Positions 25,134 to 35,659 of a DNA stretch of 64,000 nt are shown here, piece by piece. Under the pieces are notes generated by a model. That model saw only the letters and a program-made list of their open reading frames with translations. It was not told the origin of the DNA and ran no database searches. Both the position numbers and the translations under genes were made by a program. The number at the start of each line of letters is the position of its first letter. Position 1 is the first letter of the stretch. Origin of the DNA: Cladosporium sp. IMV 00045 (Eukaryota > Ascomycota > Dothideomycetes > Cladosporiales > Cladosporiaceae); NCBI GenBank assembly GCA_001931905.2, contig MSJI02000835.1, forward strand, positions 81,075 to 145,074, given 5' to 3'.

Positions 25134-27091
25134 GAGGAGGCGAAGTATGTCGTATGACAGGGTGTGATTGCTTCTGAGGATGAAGCCTCAGATAGGGAGA
25201 ATGAGAAGGCCTGTAAGCATCTCTAGTGGGACGAATCTTCTTGACTGGCTACCACAATAGCGCTTGTCTCTCGTTGTAGCAATGGCAAAGAAGAGTCAGT
25301 AGCGTAACGATATCGCTCAGCACGATCCAAGTCGCATGTAGAGGCTGAGAAAGTAGAGAGGAACGGCTCCGGGGAAGTCCACTGGGACAAGACAAAGGAA
25401 AATGCTTAGCATCAAGGAAGGCTGATACAACAGGCGCCATTCATCTATAAAGTAGATGGGCACACGACCATTTGTTGTGCCACAAAAAGCAAGCGCTGCA
25501 GGGATGCAAGCATTGCTATTTGCGAAACCGGGGGTCATTGCATGCCGCCAGGAGCTTGAGCAAGTCTACGTCGGGGAGCGTCCGATGAGTGCGGCGTAAT
25601 GTTGCCAGGTCTAGCTGCATGTAGGTATCGCGTGAGTGGTCCTCCTCGAAGTTGTTCGAACTTGGGAAGCAATGCAATATGGGAGCCGGAGCGCGCGTTC
25701 ACCAGGATTGTGCGCTTGAACCGAGGAACGTCCAATCAACATGGTAGTAGAGGTCGTCAGGGAGTTCACTGCATCCTCCGTGGCAATTTGCATGATGCTT
25801 AGCCTATGTGGCATAGCAGGAGCCGGTGTTGGTCTGATCATGTGTTGAGCGCTACGGAAGGAAGTGAAGTCGTGGGAATTGTGTGGATTCGCTTCTCTGT
25901 AGCCGCCCAGCCTAAAACACCGCCCCCTCCGTCTAAAGTCTCTTTCCCCCATTCTACAACAACCGCACATGGTGCCGCACATGTGCATGCCGAAGTAGGC
26001 ATGGACAGGTCGATTATTATCAGACACTTTCTAAAGCAACGACCATTGGAAGGGCCTTGCCCGTGTTGTGACCTTGTATAATGCTGCACGCCGCACCGCT
26101 CTGGCCGTGGGTATGTTCCATCACAAGCTCAGGCGACGATGTATACAGACCGAAACCTGGAAATATCATTTTGCTGGTAAAATATGATCCTACTCCTGGT
26201 GTTGCACCCAGAAATGCGAGCAGCAGGACCGGTCGCCACCCTGGAGCCATCAAGACAGCGTCCCATCGGCTTCAATCAGAGCTTCTATTCACGCAGCCAT
26301 CGCAATCATCACAAAGGTCTCTCAAACTCTCTATCGAGATTCCGTCCTTGACGATCCAGAATCATTCGGCATACACCAGTCTCTCTCTAAGTTTGACTCA
26401 GAACTACAATCCGACTCTCTTGGACTGAGGGCGTATCGGTAGGGTATCCCCTCACAAATTGAGATGCCTGAATGCGTCTTATATATCCGTCGGACGAGTC
26501 TGGCAATGATGCAAGTGTAAGCGACGTGTGCCGACAAGACTAAGGAATCCTTTGGAGATATCAGCCCCAGCAGAGCTGGGACTGATGTGCATGTACAGCA
26601 ATTTTGATTGGCCACCCGCCCATGTGGGCACAGCGTCGGCGCTTACAGAGCTCCTCTCAGCTCGCAAGGGTTGTTTGGTCTGCTTGGTCTAGCCGCCAGC
26701 CATGTCCGCTGCACAACTGCTACACCACTCATGCTGCTCACCACCGCCAAGGTCGTGCCTGGCCTTGCATGCCACGATAGACACATACGCGCTGACCCCA
26801 AAGTGCATCCTTAAGTCTCACTCGTACCCATGTCTGACTGAGAATCGACATAGTGTAAGCTTCTCAAATCGTTTCACCTCCAACTTGTCATCCACGAGTC
26901 TGTGAACCTTCATGTAAGCTGAGCTGGAGGGCACCGGAATCCTTTGCATGCGCCACGAGATCTGCGTACTCAGGGCTGTCAGCGAAGACTGATCGCATTA
27001 TCTTTGCGACCGGTCTGTCCTGGTTTCTGGAAGTACTTCGCCTTAGCAGCATAGACAGAGGGCTTCACCCGTGGAGCAAGCACGCCTTGCT
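25134..27091. other. Intergenic, 2 kb
   Basis: Nothing convincing is coded here. A minus-strand stretch starting at ATG 26250 has an apolar N-terminus (PVLLLAFLGATPGVGS) and could be a 76-residue secreted peptide, but it has one Cys and no other support. The right end holds the promoter of the copper protein. Confidence 0.5.
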
Positions 27092-27957
27092 ATGTACGGC
27101 CTTCGCACGTTAATGGCCCTCGTGGCCGCAGTGTCAGTAACCCAGGCGCATACCGTGATCACATATCCGGGATGGCGAGGGAACAACCTACACACAAACG
27201 GCACCCTCCCAGAAGACAACCCAGACTCACTGGGCATAGACTTCGATAACGGCACAGCGTCTTTCCCATGGGGCCAGCAATGGATCTATCCTTGTAAGTG
27301 TTCTCTTCAGAGCGGCATCATATCGCAGGATAGCTCGCAACTGACACTTGCGACTCAGGCGGCGGCATGCCTCAAACTAATAACCGTACAAAATGGCCCG
27401 TCGACGGTGGCGGTATCTCCATCCAGCCTGGATGGTTCCCAGGCCATAGTCGCGCCATGTTCTACATCAACATCGGCATCCAAGAGCCTGGCCATCGTGC
27501 GCCTCGAAATCTTTCACATCCGGTCCACGCGCCTTTTGAGATCACAGGCCCGAACAACGACCAGTATGACGGCCAGTTCTGTATCCCACAGATAGGCATG
27601 CCGGCAAACCTTGACCTCCAAGTCGGCGACAACATTACTATACAAGTCGTTGAGCACGCTCAACATGGTGCTGCGCTGTACAGTGTAAGTCTTCAAGCCG
27701 CAAGTGCTCTGCCGTTGCAACCTCGTAAGCTGACATCGTCCGTCCAGTGTGTGGACGTAACACTCGCTCCACCCGAAGAAGTCGAAGAGATCACCGAACA
27801 CAACTGTTACAACAGCAGCAACCTCGGATTCAATATGATCTACACCAGTCCAGAGAGCACCACAGGAGCTGCATCACCATCGCTCTCGACTTCATCAGCC
27901 TCTTTCGCCTTGTTGGCGGCCGCGGTGGTGTCAATGATTGGAGGATTCTTGGCGTAA
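27092..27957 (+). CDS. X325/BIM1-like copper protein (LPMO-like fold, GPI-anchored)
   Basis: Three exons (27092-27293, 27359-27684, 27748-27957) give 245 residues. A signal peptide of about 19 residues ends in TQA, leaving His20 as the mature N-terminus, the first ligand of a copper histidine brace. The mature start HTVITYPGWRGNNLH and the blocks PWGQQWIYPCGG, WPVDGGGI and PGHSRAMFYINIG are characteristic of the X325 family. The family includes Cryptococcus Bim1 and related LPMO-like proteins that lack polysaccharide oxidase activity and are linked to copper uptake. The C-terminus has a Ser-rich stretch and an apolar tail (FALLAAAVVSMIGGFLA), fitting a GPI anchor. All three splice junctions restore conserved residues. 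It is expected at the outer face of the plasma membrane or in the cell wall. Confidence 0.9.
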
Positions 27958-28317
27958 AAGAGCTTGCATAATGGAATCTGTGTTTTAATGTTTGGCTGGA
28001 TTTGAGGTCTGCTTGGGAAAATTGATACCTTGTGCATATACGTCGCTCTTTTGAGAGGATCTGGTTCTGGGTATAGCTTCGGGTAGAAGTATACGATAAT
28101 CTTTTCGGTTGAAGGGAACATGGCACTGCCAAAGCAACTTCTCGCCGTGATCATGGAAAGTAATCCGGCAAATCGTGACTGCATACCCTGTTGCCTGAAC
28201 TGGGAACATGCTGTAGACCTGCTGAAAGCACGTCCCAACGTCGGTCGTTGTATCATATGGAACTCCTCCCAAAACAGACATCAAGTCTGACTATCCTCAA
28301 CTCAACACCCACCCCGA
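27958..28317. other. Convergent 3' intergenic region
   Basis: 360 bp between two convergent genes. No gene or structured element is seen. Confidence 0.6.
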
Positions 28318-29138
28318 TCAAAAGTCCTGCACACCCGTTTCCCCGGCCGGTCTCCCCTCACCAACAAACTCCTGCTCCTCCCCATCAAACCAAACCTCCT
28401 GCGCCCCTCTGCCCTCCTCATCCAAATCATCATACTGCTCCCCACCATCCACAACCCCATAATCAAAATCCTTATCCTCGCCCCTCATAAACCGTCTCCC
28501 CATATTATCCCTCCACCTCCTCAACCCCTCCTCCTTATCTTCCACCCTCTGGCCCACATCCTCTTCCAAACCCACAATCGCCCCATCAGGCCCGCGTTCA
28601 TACACGAGGGGATTCTCCGCAGAAGGCGTCCGCACGGCTTCGACTTTGGCCTCGGAGCGCACGAGCGTGGCTTCGAGGTTGCCGGCGGCGCCGCGCGCGC
28701 GGCCTTCGGCTTCGCGCTCCGAGGCGCTTTGGAAGCGGCGTATCAGCCGGTCGTAGAGGAGGGGATCTGTGGTTGCAGAAAGGGAATGTGTTGGCGTCTG
28801 GTCGGACGCGGGGTTGTGGTACTTAGGCTTGTGCTTCTGCTTGTATGAGATTGAGAGGGAGGGGATTGTAGGAATGGAATAAAGGAAGGGCGAGTAAGAG
28901 AAGGAAAGGAGGACTATAGACCTGCTTGTTCAAGATTCGACCCGCTGAAGTACCGTGGGTTGAGATCGAGATATCGACGCCGTCGAGTCTGGATTCGAAG
29001 GCGTGATGTACGCTGTGCATCGTTTGCGGACGATGGGTGAGGCCGTTGTGTTACTTCTGTTTGATCTGGTGATCGCTCGCGTGTGGGCAGACTCATAGGC
29101 CTTGATGCCTCTCGCGAGGTCTGTGGAAAATGAGGCAT
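28318..29138 (-). CDS. CCDC97-like protein (DUF2052)
   Basis: Exons 29138-28922 and 28766-28318 give 221 residues. The intron has an unusual GTCTAT donor, but splicing at ...GCAG / ATCCCC rebuilds the expected LEQADPLLYDRLIRRFQ. The other hallmark blocks are RRRRYLDLNPRYFS before the junction, GLRRWRDNMGRRFMRGED after it, and an acidic stretch DKDFDYGVVDGGEQYDD. The human homologue CCDC97 is found with SF3B/U2 snRNP, so a splicing-related nuclear role is likely. A second in-frame ATG at 29096 is an alternative start. The C-terminal 40 residues are acidic. Confidence 0.8.
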
Positions 29139-29705
29139 TTTTCCGGAAAATGCTGATTTGCGATCTGGCGATTCAGGTTGCGAGAGACTCGTCGTCAGTG
29201 ATATCGCTGTATGTAAATTAGGAGTATAAAGGCGAGATGATGTATTTATGAACGGCCTCCAACGGCACCAGGGTGGAGTGGAAGTCACGGGTCGTACCGC
29301 TGATACGAGGACGTTCGTGTTATGCCAAAAGAACACGCATGCGATGATCTAAGACACCGCTGAGTACACTAAGTAGGAACACAACAGTTGGACAACCGAT
29401 GTCTTCAGATCCAAACAAGAAGCTATCTGTTCCCAGAAAACACCCAACATAATGGCACGAATCTCTGGCGCTACAGAGATAGTAAGTCGGTTGATGGACT
29501 ATGATCCTTCCCTTCCCTAGCTCAGCCGCAAACGTTTCAGGAAGCCGCTACTCGAAATTGTTAACAGGTAATACCACGGTCAAGCCTGTTGACGACTGAT
29601 CATTTTCATGAGTCAAAGGCGCTAAGGGCAATGATATAAATAACACCGTCGCATCTCAAAACACAAGACTTCCAGACCGACTGACTTCAACCATACCACA
29701 CTGCG
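29139..29705. other. Divergent promoter region
   Basis: 567 bp between the divergent CCDC97-like and ankyrin genes, with a TATA-like motif near the ankyrin gene. Confidence 0.6.
29635..29641 (+). promoter_or_regulatory. Putative TATA box of the ankyrin gene
   Basis: TATAAAT lies 65 nt before the ATG at 29706. It is a sequence match only. Confidence 0.4.
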
Positions 29706-31529
29706 ATGGACGAAGTACCATCATCCCCGGACAATGCAGAGCTGGATTCTAAAGACTCGGACCAAGAGAGGGTGATCCCAACAGGAATCCTCCCTGATCG
29801 CAAAGACTTATTCGATGGTCGACCCTGGTATGAGGACGGCGGTGACCCCCTCAAGCGAGCTCAGATTTTTGAACTCCCACCCGGCGACGAGAGAACACAG
29901 CGGATGAGGAAAATTGTTGAAGACTTTCCCAGCTGGGGCCAAAAAGTCTATGGTTCTGTCGCCGAAGCTGGACGGGCGGATCTTATGTACTTGTTGCTAG
30001 AGCTTGGGGCGAGTGCTGTCACCCCAAAGGAAGACATTCGAAGCGAGAGTACCTCAGACGACGATGAAAGCCTGGCCGATGAAACCAGCGACCAGGAACC
30101 CAGCGATGAGGAAAACAGCGATTGGGAAACCACCAACGAGCCACCCAGGATGAGAGTTCCACCCAAGATGTATATTCCACCCCCAGAGATATACTACCCA
30201 CCGCTACATACTGCGGTTGTTCATGAACAGCTCGAGTGCGTTCAAGTATTGGTAGACCATGCGAACGTTTCCATCGACGCCTACAACAAGCCAGGCGAAA
30301 CCGCATTAATGCTAGCGGCAACCTGCGGGTATAGCGAGATTTTCTCATGGCTGCTTTCGAGAGGCGCTTCCATCAGCATCAAGCCCAGAAGTGACTATAC
30401 GCCCAACATCCTTTCGCGCGCACTGAGCGGTGGCAACATAGACATTGTAGAGGCAATCATCGGGCATGAGAAGGCGAAGTCTGCGGGACTGTACTTCACG
30501 ATCAAAAGCCTGAACAGTGCCGCTCGCGGAGGGAACGTTGAAATTCTTCACCTTGTACTTTCATCTGACTGCCTACCTGCGCCAACGGGTGACCTTACAG
30601 ATTTGACTGGAGATCACAAGGAAGGGCTACTCGACGCCATCGAATCAGCAGTGGGTTCTGGCTCAAGATCATGCTTAGAGAAGCTACTTCCGTACGCGAC
30701 AAGTCAACGAGCGGACGGATCATACAACTACTTTCAAGGGAATAACTATTTCGAAAACAAAGTCTCCACTGCCATAGAACATGTCATGGAAGAAGTTGAC
30801 GATCCTGATCTTTTCCAAATCGCATGGGAGACAATGATCTGTGCACCTCATCTTGGCGCTCAAAATCCAACAAGCCTGTCGCCCCTTGAGCTAGACGACG
30901 ATGCAAAAGAGAAGCGCGAATGGTTACATGCTTGCTTGATACTAGCTGTGCAACATGGTCGCCTCGAAACAGTGAAGCGGATATGCGAGCGTTACGACGT
31001 GGACGTCAACTACCCCGCCGAGCATAAATACGCGACGCCACTGGGTAGTGCAGCTGAAAATGACTCTCGCGAGTACCCTCAAGAACGACTCGCTATCGCA
31101 GAATATCTCCTCGAGCACACGGACGTGGATATTCATGTGGGGCAGTCAGACGTTGCGAATGGCGAGTCCTGCCTGGCGGCGGCGTTGTGGGCGAAGTATA
31201 CCGAGATGGTTCGACTGCTGCTTCGCTACGGCGGTCCGGTGGAGAGTATCGATGAAGAGGTCTATCGATACGCCAAAGCTATCAAGGATGGCAGCAAGGC
31301 GCTCGTGGCTTTCGTGCTGAACACCCACTCTAGGAGGTCACCAGTCCGCGTTATGACACCAAAAGCCGCGGAGATCTTGAATGCTCGAGACAATGAGATG
31401 GAGGTGACGATGTTGGAATGGGAAAAGGATGAGCTTATCAAGATGCTGGAAAACTTACAGATTAGGAAAACGGCGGAACAGTTGCTCTGGGCTGACCCGA
31501 CAAGGCAGGTAAGTCAGTTCCAACACTGA
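29706..31529 (+). CDS. Ankyrin-repeat protein
   Basis: A single open frame of 607 residues starting MDEVPSSPDNAEL. Ankyrin-type helices recur: SVAEAGRADLMYLLLELGA (about 80), then after an acidic Asp/Ser/Glu linker PLHTAVVHEQLECVQVLVDH, TALMLAATCGYSEIFSWLLS, RALSGGNIDIVEAIIG, NSAARGGNVEILHLVL, and later ACLILAVQHGRLETVKRICE and CLAAALWAKYTEMVRLLLRY. The C-terminus is a charged helix. No effector domain, signal peptide or membrane helix is seen. It is a probable intracellular interaction protein of unknown partner. A canonical donor GTAAGT at 31509 suggests a possible further intron at the 3' end; without it the stop is TGA 31527-31529. Confidence 0.75.
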   Translation: MDEVPSSPDNAELDSKDSDQERVIPTGILPDRKDLFDGRPWYEDGGDPLKRAQIFELPPGDERTQRMRKIVEDFPSWGQKVYGSVAEAGRADLMYLLLELGASAVTPKEDIRSESTSDDDESLADETSDQEPSDEENSDWETTNEPPRMRVPPKMYIPPPEIYYPPLHTAVVHEQLECVQVLVDHANVSIDAYNKPGETALMLAATCGYSEIFSWLLSRGASISIKPRSDYTPNILSRALSGGNIDIVEAIIGHEKAKSAGLYFTIKSLNSAARGGNVEILHLVLSSDCLPAPTGDLTDLTGDHKEGLLDAIESAVGSGSRSCLEKLLPYATSQRADGSYNYFQGNNYFENKVSTAIEHVMEEVDDPDLFQIAWETMICAPHLGAQNPTSLSPLELDDDAKEKREWLHACLILAVQHGRLETVKRICERYDVDVNYPAEHKYATPLGSAAENDSREYPQERLAIAEYLLEHTDVDIHVGQSDVANGESCLAAALWAKYTEMVRLLLRYGGPVESIDEEVYRYAKAIKDGSKALVAFVLNTHSRRSPVRVMTPKAAEILNARDNEMEVTMLEWEKDELIKMLENLQIRKTAEQLLWADPTRQVSQFQH

Positions 31530-32879
31530 AGTTTAGCCTCAACGACCTGACCTGGACTGCCGGTTATTTTCCCTTTCTGGAGGCCTTCTGCTGCCATGTC
31601 AAACAATCTCGACTGGGTACGTTATCCAGGCTCTCTCTCTCTCTCTCTCTCCATTTCACGATTCTCAGCGATTCCGCAAGAGCTTCTCGGATCCGAACTG
31701 TCCGCTCTCATCTCAAGTAAACGTTCTAGTGAGGCGAACTACCATTTCCTGGGCTATCAGTTCATGTCTTCAATCCACCGCCGAATCACAATTTACCCAT
31801 ATGATCGATCTACGGGGTCTAAGCGTATTTCGTATGTCCTTAGAGGCTATAATCCTCATCAAATTCGCGTTGTCATTGACTTTGTGGTGTGCTATTTAGA
31901 GAAATGACTGCGGATTGTAAGTGCTTGAGGATCAACAGCGCACCTTTCCCCTTCCTCATCAAGACTCCATGGATTGTATTCCGTTGCAACGCGACTCCGC
32001 AACACCATATGTTGACATAAGCAGCGACTATGTTCACCTCTTGCATGATCAGGCTGCCAATTTTGCGATCAACAGCCGTCTGACGTCGAAGCCCAAGCTC
32101 GGCTGTTAAATAGGCATTCTCGGCCTCATGACGAGCGTTGTATCACGCCACATAAAGTAACTTCGATCTGTATCGAAAGAGACTTTCAAGTCTGGGAGAA
32201 GCCCATCGTAGACATGTGGATCTAGCCATATGCTGCGTTCGCACAGATCAACGCCACAGCCAAGTAGGCACCGAACTTCACGCTCGTCCACATCTCAACC
32301 TATTTGGATGACCCTTAGCTCCACACGATCTGCTCTTTTTTGATCTCTTCAAGGCGAGTACATCAAAAACAGGACTCTTTCACTAAGACAAGATCTCTAG
32401 TTCAGTCTGTTGCTAATCGGTAACCCTGGAGCCTGGAGATGTTACTTATCTGGATTGTCGTCCACACCGCCTAAGAGGAAAAGGTCGCGCGATCCACGAA
32501 GCCCTTTGTTACAGACTTAAATCCATCGTCCGTCTGGACATCGGGCAAGGCGTAATACTTACTCTTTATCGACCGTCAATGCCGTGCCATGCCTTTAGCA
32601 CCTGCAAGCGACGCCAAGCGTGAGCACGACACCTTTGGCTGGATCACGTCAAGCACGCTGCGGGCTCAACGCGGCCTCGCGGCTGGAAGAATCGTAGCCC
32701 GCATCTAGGCATTCTATTCATAAATGGACGATTGGATGATGTAAGTCGATTGTTGGAGCATCATGCATATATAATTTATTGTGTGCCGCCCATGTATCCG
32801 GAATCTTCTCTCCAGCCACGTGGGAGAGTCGCTATTATCACCTCTCTTGAAACACGGCCCTGTCGATCTTGGATAAGCC
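31530..32879. other. Intergenic, 1.35 kb
   Basis: Contains a (CT)n microsatellite at 31631-31652. Several short open stretches lack any support. No gene is called. Confidence 0.6.
31631..31652. repeat. (CT)11 microsatellite
   Basis: A pure CT dinucleotide run. Confidence 0.9.
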
Positions 32880-34854
32880 ATGCAGTTCTCAAAAATTTCG
32901 AAGCACGACTCTCCAGAAGACTCTGTACTTTCGGCAGCGAGTGATTCTGATGCTCTGGACGGAGACTTCCCCTTGACTGGCTCTGTATATGGATCCGTCG
33001 AGCCTCACATATTCACGAACCAGACACGTGCAGATCATTGGCGAGGTGTTTACGAGAAAGCACGATACGAATGTCGGCACAGATTCGATCCCTCGTTCCA
33101 ATGGTCTGCTCAGGATGAGAAGCGAGCTGCACGCAAGGTATTTTCGATGCCCTCATCACCGACTATCATTCACCGTTATAAGACATTGAAGCTGACTGTT
33201 GCTGTCTTATCAGGTCGATTGGCGAATCATGCTTCTTGTATGGGTCATGTATTCAGTCTTGATCTAGTTCGCCGCAACATCAACCGCGCGATTTCTGACA
33301 ACATGCTGGACGATCTCGGCATTGACACGAACGACTTCAATACCGGTCAAACGATCTATTTAGTATTCTTCCTCGCAGCCGAGCTCCCTGGAGGACTCAT
33401 CAGTAAGAAAGTCGGGCCATTCCGCTACACACCTGCTGTCATCGTCTTATGGGGGGCTGTGTCAATGTGTCAAGCGGCTATGAGGGCTCGCTGGAGCTTT
33501 TGGCTATTGAGAGCCCTGTTGGGTCTGGCACAAGGCGGTTTCATTCCTGAGATGGTGTGTACAAATCTACTCAGGCCTGACGACGCTCCGTCGACTAATC
33601 CTATTCAAGATTCTCTACTTGTCCTACTTTTACAAGTCTAGCGAGTTGTCCATTCGTCTAAGCTGGTTCTACACCGGCATTCCTATCACGCAAGCCTGGG
33701 GTAGTCTTTTGGCAGGTGGTATTCTCGAGATGCGAGGTATCGCTGGTTGGGGTGGCTGGCAATGGCTGTAAGCACAATCCATGTTTGCCCGTCAAGACAC
33801 ATCGTACTAATAATACAATAGCTTCCTCTTAGAAGGACTTATTTGCGTAATAATCGGAATCGTCGCTTATTTCGTAATGGCACCATCGATTTGCGAGCCT
33901 GCTCTCGCGTTCAAGCGCAAGGACGGAACGAACAAATGGTGGACCGCTGAGGAGGAGTTGATCCTTGTCAACAGACTCCTCCGAGATGATCCGACCAAGG
34001 GTGATCTGAACAACCGGACGGCTGTGTCTTTCAAAGAGATCATCAAGACTATCACTACGCCGGATTTACTTCCGATATATATTGTTCGTCAGACAATTGG
34101 CATCGTTTCGAAATCGCAGCTAACGCTTGGCAGGTTGGCCTCTTCGCATGGATCCCGTTCCAACCCACCGCCAATTACTTGTCTTTGACTCTGCGCAATT
34201 TGGGATACAGCGTGTTCGAGGCAAATGTCCTCACAATTCCAAGCTACGTCTTGTTCACGATCAACGTACGAGCACTGCAAACTAAAACAACTAGATGCTT
34301 ACTGACACTCTTCAGCTTCTATTCTTTGGATGGCTCTCAGAGAAACTCAACGAACGCTTCCTGATCGGCGCCTGCAGCAACATCTGGATGCTGCCATTCT
34401 TCGTCGGCCTCATTTCTATCAGCCCAGACGCTAACCCATGGGTCCGGTACGCTCTCCTCACTGGGATTAACAGTCTGCCATATGCCCACTCGATCATGGT
34501 AGGGCTCGTTAGTCGAAACTCAATGGCCGTAAGTCGTCGGGCCGTGGCCTGTGCGGTATACAACATGACCTATCAGATCGGAAGTATAGCAGCCGTAAAC
34601 ATCTACAGAGCTGGGGATGCACCGCTTTGTAAGTTTGATACTGCTCTAGCCTCCCACCCACGGTTCTAACCACTTTTATTTATCCAGATTATACGGCAAA
34701 CAGGGGCCTGGTTGGCATGTGTTGCGGCAACATCTTGCTTTTCATCCTTGCCAAACTCTACTACATGTGGCGTAACCGCCGCCTTGAGAAGCAGCTGGCA
34801 GACTTGCCTGAATCAGAGAAGTCCCGCATGTCGGGTATGAAGTTTGCTCATTAA
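32880..34854 (+). CDS. Dal5-like MFS anion:cation symporter, disrupted by a 1-nt frameshift
   Basis: Seven exons can be followed (32880-33137, 33214-33554, 33610-33767, 33822-34083, 34134-34265, 34316-34628, 34688-34854). The order and motifs match the fungal anion:cation symporter family (allantoate, tartrate or vitamin permeases): KVDWRIMLLVWVMYSVL, LVRRNINRAISDNMLDDLGI, RALLGLAQGGFIPEM, TGIPITQAWGSLLAGGI, and a short tail ending SGMKFAH. In exon 2 the frame after VMYSVL must shift by one base to reach DLVRRN. As written it hits TAG near 33271. One base is therefore missing at about 33258-33268. Twelve membrane helices are expected. Either a pseudogene or a sequencing error is possible. The substrate cannot be read from the sequence. 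Confidence 0.75.
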
Positions 34855-35659
34855 GGTCGCCAGCGAGTGGCAGAAATACTTTCACTTGAGCTATGGCTTG
34901 AGTGTGGATCTCTTGGAGGGGTCAGAAAAGAAGTGGCAGCATTTCTCCAAGACGGTGCGTAGGACGCATTCCTGTATTCCATTAGTGTTTCTGAAGGAAG
35001 CACCGACACCTTAAAAGGTTTTTGGTTGGGAGGTCTTATGCCAGTGGAACGTGCTTTGATGACCCAATACTATCAGGCTTAGTATTGCGAACTCGATATC
35101 ATGCGAACGAAAAATTCAATGGACAATGTACGTTCTCTCGGGTTTTATCATGTTAGTACCATTAAACATAGTATACCAAATTTTTCGCTACGCCATAGAG
35201 ATAGATTGAACATTCGCAATGCATCTCAAAGTCCTTTCTGCTAGTGCTATTAGGCATGTTACACCGAGAATCCTTGCTTCGGCATTGAGAAGAGCTATCA
35301 GTTCCCTGGTCATCTCCGTTCTCTAAATGCTGGTATCATCAGGCATGATACAGCTCAGTTGGAACCGCGCCACTGAGGAACAAACAATTCACAGAACGAC
35401 AAACTCGAATACACTGGCCATCTGAAATGAATAGGAATCGCCGCTGAAATAACGGCTTCGATTCGATCAAGTTTCGGTAACTAAGCACGGCAGTATCTTC
35501 ACATGAACTCAGAGACCGCAGTGATTCTGTTCTCATGCCAGAATCTCAGGATGGAGCTGTGGCAAGCTGTCTGTGTGTATCTAAGTACATGCCCAAAAAT
35601 TTATAGATGTGTAATCTTCTGTTTGGTGCATGCTCAATCGCACCAAACGAACCTAGTGG
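34855..35659. other. Convergent intergenic region with diverged repeats
   Basis: About 800 bp between two convergent transporter genes. It holds several diverged copies of a roughly 90-95 bp unit and no supported gene. Confidence 0.5.
35067..35370. repeat. Diverged tandem repeat, unit about 90-95 bp
   Basis: Similar stretches recur at about 35070, 35148, 35240 and 35332, each with a motif like GCTRGTAYYATYAGGCATG-TAC. Copies are diverged and boundaries approximate. Confidence 0.4.

Noticed and set aside
26020..26250. Possible 76-residue secreted peptide on the minus strand
   Set aside because: It has an apolar N-terminus but only one Cys, no TATA box or splice evidence, and lies in a long non-coding gap.
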